This document shows, one piece after another, positions 28,445 to 37,360 of a stretch of DNA of 64,000 nucleotides (positions are counted from its first letter, which is position 1; each line of letters begins with the position of its first letter). The notes beneath the pieces were generated by a model. The model searched no databases and was not told the origin of the DNA. It was given only the letters and a program-made list of their open reading frames with translations. Source of the stretch: JAKAGZ01 sp963772675 (GTDB lineage: Bacteria > Bacteroidota > Ignavibacteria > Ignavibacteriales > Ignavibacteriaceae); assembly GCA_963772675.1 (NCBI GenBank), contig CAVYYF010000006.1:62001-126000 (forward strand). The letters are read 5' to 3'. The position numbers and the translations under genes are program-made.

Positions 28445-28795
28445 ACCTAAAAAATTATCAATAAATAAGGCTTTTATGTAAAATGTTGAGAACTTTATAT
28501 ATTATACCAATTTATTAAAATGTAAGTATTTTTACCAACATTTAATAGAGAAAAATTTGCGCACTAATAAATAAAGTTAAATTAAAAATGCAGAATTTGT
28601 GCCGAAAAACAAGATATGATTTAGGGCAGTATAAACTGCCCTAAACTACAAAAATGAGCTAATTTCGAATCTTTTTAGATTTCAGTCTAAGAATGGCTAA
28701 CTGAAATTACGAGAAATTGTTGTAACTTTTACCGTTTTATGGTTTTCCCCACTTATTTGTTCAAAAATTCACAAGCCTAATTTGTTGAAAAAAAG
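28445..28795. other. Intergenic region with a perfect hairpin
   Basis: This 351-bp AT-rich stretch has no supported gene. It should hold the promoter of the lipoprotein-activator-kinase operon on the minus strand and the 3' end of the LuxR-type gene transcript. The only clear structure is the hairpin listed at 28621-28644. Confidence 0.6.
28621..28644 (-). terminator. Perfect 10-bp hairpin, probable terminator of the LuxR-type gene
   Basis: TTAGGGCAGT and ACTGCCCTAA pair perfectly around a 4-nt loop. It lies about 150 bp beyond the end of the minus-strand LuxR-type gene and before the next minus-strand operon. Read on the minus strand, the following bases are T-rich but have no immediate T-run, so a processing site is also possible. 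Confidence 0.5.
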
Positions 28796-29353
28796 CTATT
28801 CAACAAACTTATGCTGAAAGGCATATCGCATAATTTCAGCATTATTTTTCATGTTCATTTTATCAAGAATTCTAGCTCTATAAGTATTTATAGTACTAAT
28901 GCTCAGAAACAATTCCTCTGCTATTTCTTTTCTTGCTTTTCCCAGAGCGATTAATTTCATTACCTGCAATTCACGAAAGGAGAGATTGTCGTGAGGTAGT
29001 TTGTTTTCAGAAGTTTTATAGCCCACGGAATAAACTTCTCTCAAAAGATTTTCACCTGTGTTATCATATTCCTTCACTTCACTTTTAACCGGTTGTTTTT
29101 TTTCTGCAGTAACCTTTCCTTCGGAAGAATGGACTGAAAGGATTTTATCAGTATCAATTTTTAGCATAAGCATAGGAATTTTGTTTCGAACCTGATACTT
29201 ACTATTCTCACCTGTTCCATTCTCTTCTGATCCATTAAAGTTAAGACCAATTAAAAATATGTTTTCGTTTCGCATACTTTCATCAGGAACAGTCATTGTA
29301 ATACTGCCGTCCACCGATAAACTCTTTCCAACGAAATTTTTAACATTCTCCAT
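28796..29353 (-). CDS. LuxR-type HTH regulator without a receiver domain
   Basis: The C-terminal 63 residues are a clear GerE/LuxR helix-turn-helix (LSFRELQVMKLIALGKARKEIAEELFLS, then STINTYRARILDKM). The N-terminal 120 residues match neither a response-regulator receiver nor an autoinducer domain that I can recognise. They carry an FLIGLNFNG strand and a charged linker. I use the ATG at 29353 (185 residues) because GGAAGG lies 7 bp before it; the ATG at 29368 has no ribosome site and contains that GGAAGG in its own codons. Direct repeats in the upstream region could be its operators. Confidence 0.85.
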   Translation of the reverse strand: MENVKNFVGKSLSVDGSITMTVPDESMRNENIFLIGLNFNGSEENGTGENSKYQVRNKIPMLMLKIDTDKILSVHSSEGKVTAEKKQPVKSEVKEYDNTGENLLREVYSVGYKTSENKLPHDNLSFRELQVMKLIALGKARKEIAEELFLSISTINTYRARILDKMNMKNNAEIMRYAFQHKFVE

Positions 29354-29725
29354 ATTAACACCTTCCATATTTAATAATTATTTATTTCCCTCATTTACTC
29401 TTTTTCTATCTTCATTAGAAACTACTTTTAATTGATAATCTTACATGTTCAGTGTACATTAATGAAACTGTTATAACTACTGCTGCAATAGTTAAACATT
29501 AAATCAATCCATAAGAGACAAGTACAATGCCAATAGTTAAACAATGATTTTTGCAGGTATTATACGTAAAATGACAATTAATTAATTTTAAGACTGAAGT
29601 AATTACTTAAGCTACGAAATAAATTCGTAGCACAACTTGCAATATGAAAAATCAGTCCCTATGCCCTTTTTAGCAAATATTCCTTAACTTTCCCTATAAT
29701 CTTAATAAATCATCATGGAAATTTT
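29354..29725. other. Divergent promoter region with a 13-bp direct repeat
   Basis: This 372-bp gap lies between the divergent LuxR-type and cytosine deaminase genes. CAATAGTTAAACA occurs at 29486-29498 and again at 29531-29543, exactly 45 bp apart, about four helical turns. No ORF or RNA gene is seen. Confidence 0.6.
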
Positions 29726-30157
29726 ATGGATAAATATTTAGCTGCGGCAATTGAAGAGGCAAAAAAAGGGTTAGAAGAAGGGGGAATTCCCATCGGTTCT
29801 GTTCTCGTGAAGGATGAGAAAATTATCGCACGGGGTCATAACAAGCGCGTACAGGAAAACAATCCGATGGTTCATGCCGAAATTGATTGTCTGATAAACG
29901 CCGGCAGAATTGGAAGTTACAAAGGTACCATCCTTTACTCAACATTAATGCCCTGCTACCTGTGCGCCGGCGCTGTCGTTCAATTTGGAATCAAAAAAGT
30001 AGTTGCTGGTGAATCGAAGACATTCCCAGGTGCGGTTGAATTTATGAATCAGCACAATGTAGAAGTAATTGATATGAATAACTCTGAATGCATAAAAATG
30101 ATGGCTGAGTTCATTTCACAAAAACCTGAACTCTGGAATGAGGATATTGGGAAGTAA
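29726..30157 (+). CDS. Cytosine deaminase, fungal FCY1-like
   Basis: The 143-residue zinc enzyme of the cytidine/deoxycytidylate deaminase fold should convert cytosine to uracil. His50-Ala-Glu52 (the HAE site) and Cys77/Cys80 (MPCYLC) are the zinc and catalytic residues. The N-terminal EEGGIPIGSVLV, the RGHNKR stretch and the C-terminal PELWNEDIGK closely match my memory of yeast Fcy1 (ends DWFEDIGE), rather than tRNA adenosine deaminase TadA. A guanine deaminase role cannot be excluded. It stands alone, convergent with the DinB-like gene. Confidence 0.85.
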   Translation: MDKYLAAAIEEAKKGLEEGGIPIGSVLVKDEKIIARGHNKRVQENNPMVHAEIDCLINAGRIGSYKGTILYSTLMPCYLCAGAVVQFGIKKVVAGESKTFPGAVEFMNQHNVEVIDMNNSECIKMMAEFISQKPELWNEDIGK

Positions 30158-30178
30158 TTTTTTTTAACTCACATTACT

Positions 30179-30655
30179 CTAAACCGGCCAGTCTTTCAAA
30201 AGCTTTCTAACAATCACTATTTGTCCAAGGTGATATGCGTTGTGATCCGCAATAAGTAAAATCTCCCTGAGATAAGTATGCTCTTTGGTATGTGGGATAA
30301 TTGAAGTCAGATCAATTTTTTCATCTATTGAAAGTTTCATCGTCTCTTCCCTGTCTTTTTGGAAGGTGGTAACTGAATCAGCCCATGTCGGATCATCTAT
30401 GGCATCTGAGTTTTTAGGCCAGTAACCCTCCGGCCAATCAGGTGACTCCCACTTCGGATCAATTGAATATTTTAGAATATCCTCCTGTGCAATTCTCATA
30501 TGCTCAAGGTTTTCCCAGACGGAATGAATTTCCTTTGAGGGTCTTTTATTTCTTAGTTCAGGTTTAATATTTTTTATTGCTTGATCGAAAGCTACAAAGG
30601 CCTGTCCGCCTTTTAACAATTTAACAAGGTGATCTCTTAAAACGTTATCTTTCAT
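30179..30655 (-). CDS. DinB-like four-helix-bundle protein
   Basis: The 158-residue protein has the DinB/YfiT-type layout: an N-terminal helix, a WENLEHMRIAQEDIL helix supplying one His, a variable middle rich in Trp and Pro (WESPDWPEGYWPKN), and the C-terminal HNAYHLGQIV pattern that supplies two His of the usual metal site. Members bind divalent metal and some use bacillithiol or mycothiol, but most have no known role. It lies 14 bp upstream of no other minus-strand gene on its 3' side and 14 bp downstream of the AEC transporter gene, so it is probably the last gene of that unit. Confidence 0.85.
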   Translation of the reverse strand: MKDNVLRDHLVKLLKGGQAFVAFDQAIKNIKPELRNKRPSKEIHSVWENLEHMRIAQEDILKYSIDPKWESPDWPEGYWPKNSDAIDDPTWADSVTTFQKDREETMKLSIDEKIDLTSIIPHTKEHTYLREILLIADHNAYHLGQIVIVRKLLKDWPV

Positions 30656-30669
30656 AATTATTCCTGATT

Positions 30670-31614
30670 TTAAATTAAACCATTTTGTTTAAGGACATAC
30701 AATCCTATAGCAATTGTAAAGACAGAAAATACGGTAGTAATAAGCAATATTTTTCCTGCTAGTTTACTGTTAACGCCCATCGCATCCGCCATAATGAAAC
30801 TTGCAATTGCGGTTGGGCACGCAAACAGAATAAAAATTATCCCAAGGTCCTCATCTTTAAAACCATATTGAACAGCAAAGAATGTCGCGACCAAAGGTAT
30901 CAGGATCAATTTAAAGACTGAAGAATAACCAGATAATTTAATTCCCTCTCTCATATCTTTAAATTTCAAAAACCCTCCTATTCCCAGAAGCGCCAGTGGT
31001 AGCGCAAGCGCCGCCACATAATTTGCAGATTTTGCCAGCATATCATTTAAAGGAATCTTAAAGTATGAGAAAGCAAGCGCAAAAATAACACCAAGGATAA
31101 GCGGGTTTTTCGCAATTTCCACGAATACTGATTTGAGGTCAAGATTCTTTTCTTTGCGAACCGGAACAGTAAGTGCAATTACTGACAGTACATTGTATAA
31201 AGGGATTGTAAATGCCAGCACTAATGAAGCTTTACCTAATTTATCAATACCAAAGATATTTGTTATTAATGCCAGGCCAACAATAGCAAAATTTCCCCTG
31301 AAGCTTCCTTGGATGATCACGCTCCTATCATATCCGTTTTGAGTGAAAAACTTCGATAGAAACCAGGTTAATATAAAAGAAATTATTGTACCAGCATAAA
31401 CAAAAAGAATTAGTCTGAAATCAAGAATAGTGTCGAGATCAATTCTTGATATTTCAATAAAGACCAATACAGGTAGTGAAACATTAAATACAATTTTAGA
31501 AGAAAGACTAACAAAATTATCGTTTATCAAACCGGTCTTTCGAAGAACAAATCCAAGTGCAACGATTATAAAAACAGGAAGGACAGTATTGAAAATAAAT
31601 ACCAGGTTCTGCAT
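30670..31614 (-). CDS. AEC-family transporter (auxin efflux carrier type)
   Basis: The 314-residue protein is almost entirely membrane segments, about ten, arranged as two five-helix halves. The first half starts VFIIVALGFVLRKTGLI and the second includes NPLILGVIFALAFSYFKIPL and LPLALLGIGGFL, typical AEC motifs. Bacterial members export or import organic acids and related anions; the substrate cannot be read from sequence. It lies 9 bp after the UPF0045 gene and 14 bp before the DinB-like gene, all in the same direction. Confidence 0.9.
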   Translation of the reverse strand: MQNLVFIFNTVLPVFIIVALGFVLRKTGLINDNFVSLSSKIVFNVSLPVLVFIEISRIDLDTILDFRLILFVYAGTIISFILTWFLSKFFTQNGYDRSVIIQGSFRGNFAIVGLALITNIFGIDKLGKASLVLAFTIPLYNVLSVIALTVPVRKEKNLDLKSVFVEIAKNPLILGVIFALAFSYFKIPLNDMLAKSANYVAALALPLALLGIGGFLKFKDMREGIKLSGYSSVFKLILIPLVATFFAVQYGFKDEDLGIIFILFACPTAIASFIMADAMGVNSKLAGKILLITTVFSVFTIAIGLYVLKQNGLI

Positions 31615-31623
31615 AGAAATATT

Positions 31624-31923
31624 TTATTTTAGTTTTGTTTCAACACTTTTGATTTTATCTTCAATTGTCTGTTCCCGGTCGGTTCTTGTTCCGAAACGTA
31701 ACGTGGATGAAATTCTTGGCGTTCCCATTTCGTGGACCTTCTCGTGGCATTTTTTTATTGCTGAGAATACCTTGTCCCAATCACCTTCAAGGTTTGTTCC
31801 GTAAGCATGGAGTTTGGTTTTTAATCCTTCTTCTTTAAAAATCTTTTCACATTCAGCAATATATTTAGACACAGAAATACCACCTTCAAGTGGAATGATG
31901 CAAAAGTCAGCTATTACTTTCAT
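31624..31923 (-). CDS. UPF0045/MTH1187-family thiamine-binding-type protein
   Basis: The 99-residue ferredoxin-fold protein begins MKVIADFCIIPLEGG and contains YGTNLEGDW and EMGTPRISSTLRFGTRTD, the family signature. Members bind thiamine-like ligands and form tetramers; the physiological role is unsettled. I start at the ATG at 31923, preceded by GGAAAT, not at the TTG four codons earlier. It heads a short minus-strand set with the AEC transporter, which raises the possibility that the transporter handles a related small molecule. Confidence 0.85.
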   Translation of the reverse strand: MKVIADFCIIPLEGGISVSKYIAECEKIFKEEGLKTKLHAYGTNLEGDWDKVFSAIKKCHEKVHEMGTPRISSTLRFGTRTDREQTIEDKIKSVETKLK

Positions 31924-32016
31924 AAGAATTTCCAAAATAAAAATTAATAATCAGAATACTTTGAAAAGATAAATTAACCATTTTATCCAGCGCTTACAAT
32001 CCCACTAATTGGCAGG

Positions 32017-32322
32017 TTATTCGTAATAATTAACTTTACAGCCGCAGCCGTTCCACATATTCTCGTAAATTGTTAAGTGATTGTTAACCAGATTTTCAGC
32101 ATCTCTTAGGCGGGTGAATTTTCTGAGAGCCAGTTCTTCTTTATTTGTAGTTTCCTGAAAAATAAATACGCCTTCACATTTTAGGACCCTCACCTTCCCA
32201 TTAATAATAGTATCTTTTTCAATCAGAATTTCACAAGAGTTTAGCAACTCTTCAAGTTTTGCTTTGGGGAGCAGCAAAACTTTTTTATATCTAAAATTTT
32301 TTACTAATTCTTTAGTGTTCAT
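32017..32322 (-). CDS. Conserved-looking hypothetical protein, 101 residues
   Basis: I do not recognise the family. The protein begins MNTKELVKNFRYKKVLLLP, is mixed alpha/beta with many charged residues and ends NGCGCKVNYYE, a possible metal or disulfide site. The ATG at 32322 lies within the last codons of the metallopeptidase gene (11-bp overlap), which suggests translational coupling; longer in-frame starts would lie deeper inside that gene and are less likely. There is no good ribosome site of its own. No signal peptide is visible, so it is probably cytoplasmic although its upstream partner is secreted. Confidence 0.6.
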   Translation of the reverse strand: MNTKELVKNFRYKKVLLLPKAKLEELLNSCEILIEKDTIINGKVRVLKCEGVFIFQETTNKEELALRKFTRLRDAENLVNNHLTIYENMWNGCGCKVNYYE

Positions 32323-33145
32323 TTTTATATTTTTTAAGGGTCCAGGCTCTCCAATTGTTGATAAAATCATTTTCGTTAGTATTCAGGGAGTTCATAATTC
32401 CATTCTGATAATCTATTGGTAGTAATGCATATAATTTTTCTTTACCGTATTTATATGCAATATAACTTACCATCAGGCCGGTAATTCCACATTTGTTATC
32501 TCCGTTCGAAGCATTTTGCAGTTTCTGTGGATATTTTCCCTTTTTAATAGCTTTTACAGCACGATCAATTCTATCTTTTGTCAATTGGCCGGAAACAAAA
32601 ACAGCCAGCCCTTCGACAAACCATTCAATATCATCCATTCCCGAAAAATCTAGGTGTGGATTCAATTGTCCCTGAAAAACATGGACAAGTTCGTGTGTAA
32701 TTAAATTTTGTGCTTCGGGTCTATTTGATGGATCATGGTCGCAGGCTTCTGTTTTCCAAACGGATGGTGTTAATAGATCAAGCCTTTCGCCGACTCCACT
32801 TGCAACCATCCAGCACTTGGATTGAAATCCCGCCATATTCCACGCCTTGCTCCACTGTTTATCAATTGAATTACGATTTGGGAAAACATACACATTAAAA
32901 ACCTTAGAATATTTTTTACTGAAAAACTTTTCAACTGTTGTAACTCCATTATCCAAATAATTCTTAATTAACATAAAATTTCCGGCATCTGAATCTGTAT
33001 AATGCAAGATATATTTGCCGAATGGCACTGTATCCCAAATTACAGTATCTTTTTTTGCCGGTGTAGAGCTTTGTCCAAAGATATTAATTGCGGACAAGGT
33101 TAAGATTATCAAAAATAGATTTATAATCACTTCTTTCCTTACCAT
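32312..33145 (-). CDS. Secreted zinc metallopeptidase, gluzincin/MA type
   Basis: A signal peptide (VIINLFLIILTLSAINIFGQ) leads to a roughly 250-residue domain with HELVHVFQGQL and, about 20 residues on, WFVEGLAVF; the two His and the Glu are the zinc ligands of a gluzincin. The C-terminal NWRAWTLKKY helix fits the peptidase-MA-like group of Bacteroidota. I choose the ATG at 33145 because AGGA lies 8 bp before it; the ATG at 33163 lacks a site. It probably acts in the periplasm or outside on peptides or proteins; substrate unknown. Confidence 0.85.
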   Translation of the reverse strand: MVRKEVIINLFLIILTLSAINIFGQSSTPAKKDTVIWDTVPFGKYILHYTDSDAGNFMLIKNYLDNGVTTVEKFFSKKYSKVFNVYVFPNRNSIDKQWSKAWNMAGFQSKCWMVASGVGERLDLLTPSVWKTEACDHDPSNRPEAQNLITHELVHVFQGQLNPHLDFSGMDDIEWFVEGLAVFVSGQLTKDRIDRAVKAIKKGKYPQKLQNASNGDNKCGITGLMVSYIAYKYGKEKLYALLPIDYQNGIMNSLNTNENDFINNWRAWTLKKYKNEH

Positions 33146-33244
33146 AGTAAAATTCCTAAACATAGTGATTGGATGTATTAATATTATAAAAGACTTACGC
33201 TACCATTTATAAAAAATGATTTTAGGCATCCCAGCTTTTAATGC

Positions 33245-34231
33245 TCATGCATTTACAAATTTCATCATTGCTTCGGGATATCTCATTCCTGCGGCAGCAT
33301 CTTTTGGAAAAACTTTCTCAATACTTTCCAGTTCAACTTTACTAAACTTCACATCAACAGCAGCAGCGTTTTCCAACAAATATTTCAAATGCTTTGTACC
33401 CGGAATTGGAACAATGTCTTCTCCCTGTTTCAAAACCCAGGCAAGGGCAAGCTGTGAAGGAGTAATTTTTTTCTCCCCTGCTATTTCTTCAACTTTCTTA
33501 ACAAGAAGGAGATTCTTTTCGAAATTCTCTCCCTGAAATCTTGGAGACAGTCTTCTATAATCATCCTGCTCAAAGTCTTCAAATTTCTTAAATCTGCCGG
33601 TTAAAATTCCTCTGCCTAAAGGACTATATGCAACAAAGCCTATTCCGAGTTCTCTTACAGTATCCAAAATTTTCACTTCCGGATCTCTTGACCACAGAGA
33701 ATACTCTGTTTGTAGTGCTGTAATATGATGAACTTTATCGGCTCGCTTAATTGTTTCGGGTGAGGCTTCTGAAAGACCTAAAAATCTAACCTTACCTTCT
33801 CTAACGAGTTCACTCATTGCCCCAATAGTTTCTTCGATAGGTATACTTGTGTCAATCCTGTGCTGATAGTAAAGATCGATATGATCAACTCCGAGTCTCT
33901 TAAGTGAGCCCTCGCAGGCGGATTTTACATATTCGGGTTTTCCATTTATTGTCCTTTTTACTGAATCCCCTGTTCTCTGAATTCCGAATTTAGTAGCAAG
34001 AAATACCTGACCTCTTTTCTCCTTAATTGCTTTGCCAATTAGCATTTCATTTTTGTAAGGACCATACATATCCGAGGTATCAAAGAAATTTATTCCGAGA
34101 TCAATGGCTTTGTGTATCGTTGAAATCGATTCTTCGTCGTCTCCCTTTCCATAAAATTCAGACATTCCCATGCATCCTAATCCAATTGCTGAAACCTCAG
34201 GTCCATTTTTGCCCAATCTTCTCTTCTTCAT
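33245..34231 (-). CDS. Aldo/keto reductase
   Basis: The 328-residue NADPH-dependent oxidoreductase has GLGCMGMSEFYG, the catalytic FFDTSDMYGP (Asp and Tyr), ATKFGIQ (Lys) and YYQHRID (His), plus the C-terminal VPIPGTKHLKYLLEN cofactor-binding region. It resembles the plant/bacterial AKR13 group (perakine or pyridoxal reductase-like); the true substrate is unknown. The ATG at 34231 is preceded by GGAGG with 5-bp spacing, so the ATG at 34243 is not used. It stands alone, divergent from the M1-like peptidase. Confidence 0.93.
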   Translation of the reverse strand: MKKRRLGKNGPEVSAIGLGCMGMSEFYGKGDDEESISTIHKAIDLGINFFDTSDMYGPYKNEMLIGKAIKEKRGQVFLATKFGIQRTGDSVKRTINGKPEYVKSACEGSLKRLGVDHIDLYYQHRIDTSIPIEETIGAMSELVREGKVRFLGLSEASPETIKRADKVHHITALQTEYSLWSRDPEVKILDTVRELGIGFVAYSPLGRGILTGRFKKFEDFEQDDYRRLSPRFQGENFEKNLLLVKKVEEIAGEKKITPSQLALAWVLKQGEDIVPIPGTKHLKYLLENAAAVDVKFSKVELESIEKVFPKDAAAGMRYPEAMMKFVNA

Positions 34232-34418
34232 ATTAGCCTCCATAAATAATTCAACATAATTATTTGCATAAATGTGGACTTTTCATCTTAGCGGATGATT
34301 ATTCGTCACACTTTTATTGCTTATAAGGACTAATTTAATGATATTAATTACTAAAAATAAATTGAGGGGTAATTTTTCCACTCTTTAATTTTACAACAAC
34401 ATATTAAGTGAGTTCAAA

Positions 34419-36440
34419 ATGGATAAATCCTACTGTAAGATTAGTCCTTTTTTCTTTCTAATTATTTACTTCTCCTTTTCAACAATTTTAATTTCACAAA
34501 CCATTTTTAAAACTCCACTCAGCCCGCGTAATGCTAGCTATGATATGGATGTAAAACTCAATCCCGACACAAAAATAATCGATGGTTTCGAAACTCTTCA
34601 TTGGAAGAATCTTTCCAATGATAATATCAGTGAATTGAGATTTCATCTCTATCTCAATGCTTTCAAAAACACAAAATCAACATTTATGAAAGAATCCGGC
34701 GGACAGTTGAGAGGCATCAATATTGATGAAAACGAAACAAAATCCTGGGGTTGGGTTGACGTTCTATCTATGAAAGTACAGAATGGAGAAGACTTAACTA
34801 ATAAGATTAAATTCATTCACCCTGACGATGACAATGCGGACGATCAAACCGTAATCAGCGTGCCATTGGCGAAAGCTGTCAGGCCGGGAGAAACAATTAA
34901 CCTTGATATAAAATTTAAATCAAAGCTACCGAAAATTTTTGCAAGAACAGGATTTGCCGATGATTATTTTCTTGTTGGGCAGTGGTTCCCCAAAATTGGA
35001 GTTTATGAGTACCCCGGCATAAGATATGCTACCAAGGGACAATGGAACTGTCACCAGTTTCATGCTAACTCAGAATTTTATGCTGACTTCGGAGTATATA
35101 ATGTCAATATTACACTTCCCCGGAAGTATATTGTTGGTGCTGTCGGAATTCAAACGGGCGAAAAGAAAAACAATGATGGAACAAAAACATTAACATTTCA
35201 CGCAGAAGATGTTATAGATTTTGCCTGGACGGCATCGCCCATATTCAAAACTGCAGAAGCAACTTGGAAACACGTAAAAATTAAAGTTTTGCTCCAGCCT
35301 GAACATTTTGCCCAGGCCAAAAGACATACTCAATCGGCAATAAATGCGTTGGAATATTTGGATAAACACGTCGGAAAATATCCTTATCCAAATCTTACAA
35401 TTGTTGACCCACCGTTAAGAGGACTTGGCTCAGCCGGTATGGAATACCCGACTTTTATTACTGCAGGTTGCCTCTGGGGAATGCCTGACGGAATAAGATT
35501 CACTGAAAACGTAGTAATCCACGAATTCGGACACAATTATTTTATGGGAATGCTTGCTTCGAACGAATTTGAAGAGGCATTTCTCGATGAAGGCTTTAAC
35601 ACATATCTGGAAACGAGAATAATGGATCACTATTACGGTAAGAAGACTTCTTTTGTAAATTTTGTGGGATATCATTTCGGAGACCTTGAATCTCAAAGAG
35701 AAGGATATGTTGGAATGAACAATCCTAAAATAGCAGAGGATTTCAGGACGGCCTGGGGTTATAAGGATGGTGGTTATGGAGCTATCACCTACAGTAAAAC
35801 AGCCACCTGGATGACTACACTTGACAGACTCGTGGGACGCGAAACTATGGACGTAATAATGAAAACATATTTCAACAGGTGGAGTTTCAAGCATCCCTGC
35901 GCCAAAAATTTTATAGACATTGTTAATGAGATAGTAAAGAAAAAATACGGAAATAAATTTGGGGACAATATGAATTGGTTTTTTAATGAAGTACTATATG
36001 GATCGGATATATGTGATTATAAACTGGCCTATATTTCGGTGAAAAATGTAAATTCGCCACTAGGTGTTTATGATAGCTCCGGGACAAAATTATTCTACAG
36101 ATATCATTCTACTAATGGAAAGAGCATTTATCATTCTAAAGTAGCAGTTTACCGTTTGGGCGAGGTTATAATGCCGGTAGATATTCTCGTGCATTTTGAT
36201 AATGACAAAGATACACTTGTAAGCTGGGACGGAAAAGACAGAACATTTGATATTGAATTTGATAAACCGGAAAAGGTAGTTTGGGCAAAAGTTGATCCCA
36301 AACAGAAATTGCTGATTGATGTTAATCTCAACAACAATAGTTATACAACTGAACCAAGCAGTAAATATAGAAAAAAATATTTTGTGAAATTTATTTTCTG
36401 GGTTCAAAACTTAATGACTTCAATTTCTATGATTTTTTAG
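34419..36440 (+). CDS. M1-family (gluzincin) metallopeptidase, secreted
   Basis: The 673-residue protein has an N-terminal signal segment (PFFFLIIYFSFSTILIS) and a beta-rich domain, then a thermolysin-like domain with HEFGHNYF (His368, Glu369, His372) and Glu391 in FLDEGFNTY, the HExxH-x18-E pattern of M1 enzymes. GSAGMEYPT replaces the GAMEN exopeptidase motif, as in other bacterial M1 relatives. A C-terminal beta domain follows. It probably degrades peptides in the periplasm. The next reading frame starts 10 bp downstream. Confidence 0.92.
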   Translation: MDKSYCKISPFFFLIIYFSFSTILISQTIFKTPLSPRNASYDMDVKLNPDTKIIDGFETLHWKNLSNDNISELRFHLYLNAFKNTKSTFMKESGGQLRGINIDENETKSWGWVDVLSMKVQNGEDLTNKIKFIHPDDDNADDQTVISVPLAKAVRPGETINLDIKFKSKLPKIFARTGFADDYFLVGQWFPKIGVYEYPGIRYATKGQWNCHQFHANSEFYADFGVYNVNITLPRKYIVGAVGIQTGEKKNNDGTKTLTFHAEDVIDFAWTASPIFKTAEATWKHVKIKVLLQPEHFAQAKRHTQSAINALEYLDKHVGKYPYPNLTIVDPPLRGLGSAGMEYPTFITAGCLWGMPDGIRFTENVVIHEFGHNYFMGMLASNEFEEAFLDEGFNTYLETRIMDHYYGKKTSFVNFVGYHFGDLESQREGYVGMNNPKIAEDFRTAWGYKDGGYGAITYSKTATWMTTLDRLVGRETMDVIMKTYFNRWSFKHPCAKNFIDIVNEIVKKKYGNKFGDNMNWFFNEVLYGSDICDYKLAYISVKNVNSPLGVYDSSGTKLFYRYHSTNGKSIYHSKVAVYRLGEVIMPVDILVHFDNDKDTLVSWDGKDRTFDIEFDKPEKVVWAKVDPKQKLLIDVNLNNNSYTTEPSSKYRKKYFVKFIFWVQNLMTSISMIF

Positions 36441-36450
36441 CGAGAATAAA

Positions 36451-37359
36451 ATGAAAATTATAACATCATACACATCGGGATTTAAAAGCAACTTTTAACA
36501 CAAAAAAGCTCCTAACTACTATTTACATTATTACTTTTTTAATGGCATTAATTATAGCCATCCCCTTCAGCAGCACCATACAAAAAGAAGCCGGCAGTTC
36601 TATGGCATTTAGTGCCTTGTTGAAGGATTTCGATTATACAGTATACCGGGATTTTATGAATCATTCTGCAATGGCAATTCAACCATATATATCAACAGCA
36701 ATATGGATGGGAATATTTTATTTATTGTTTACTATCTTCTTTGAAGGGGGCATCCTCAAAGTTTTAAAAGAAAAGAGGATAAATTCACTCTCAGGTTTTT
36801 CTGGGAGGCCAGTGCAAAATATTTTAGTCGATTTTTCAGGCTCGCTATATATATGATAATTACACAAGTAGTAATAGCTGTGATTCTGTTTATTATTTTA
36901 TCACTAATTCTAAGCTCTGTATATAAATCAGTACCAAATGAAAGCTATATCTTTTACACAGCCCTGATAGGAGTAATTATCTATTTGCTAATATTCATTT
37001 TCCTGCTGGTAGTAACTGATTATGCTAAAATTATGATGGTTGAGAACGATGAGTACAGACCTTTCCGGACCATATTACGTTCATTCGTTTTTACGTTTAA
37101 GCATTTTTTAAGCACGTATTTTCTTTATTTATTATTGTTGATTGTTCCAATAGTATTGTTTGTAATTTACTTCAAAATAGAATCTATAATTGGAATGACT
37201 TCGGGTTGGGGAATACTTATAGTATTTATTATTCAGCAGCTATTGGTCTGGTGCAGAATATTTACAAAAATATGGATACTTGGCAGCGAATTAACCTTAT
37301 ACGGAAAATTTGGAAATAAAGAAGAAGCATCAGAAGGTGAACCTGTTTTCGGAATTTAA
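36451..37359 (+). pseudogene. Polytopic membrane protein gene with two compensating frameshifts
   Basis: Joined across frames this is a protein of about 300 residues with six or so membrane segments. The start MKIITSYTSGFKSNF (ATG 36451, 10 bp after the peptidase stop) breaks at 36493-36496; dropping one T gives KSNFNTKKLL and reads into the frame with TTIYIITFLMALIIAIPF. That frame breaks at 36796-36800; adding one T gives SLSGFFWEASAKYFSRFFRLAIYMII and returns to the original frame to the end (VFGI). The two indels cancel (909 bp, a multiple of three). Function unknown; only fragments would be translated as the sequence stands. Confidence 0.8.
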
Positions 37360-37360
37360 C

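Noticed and set aside
33216..33536. Plus-strand frame opposite the aldo/keto reductase
   Set aside because: It is antisense to a well-supported gene, and its translation shows no domain.
36793..36803. Programmed -1 frameshift at the T5 run
   Set aside because: The heptamer is not a proper slippery sequence in the original frame, and a second, opposite shift upstream would also be needed.
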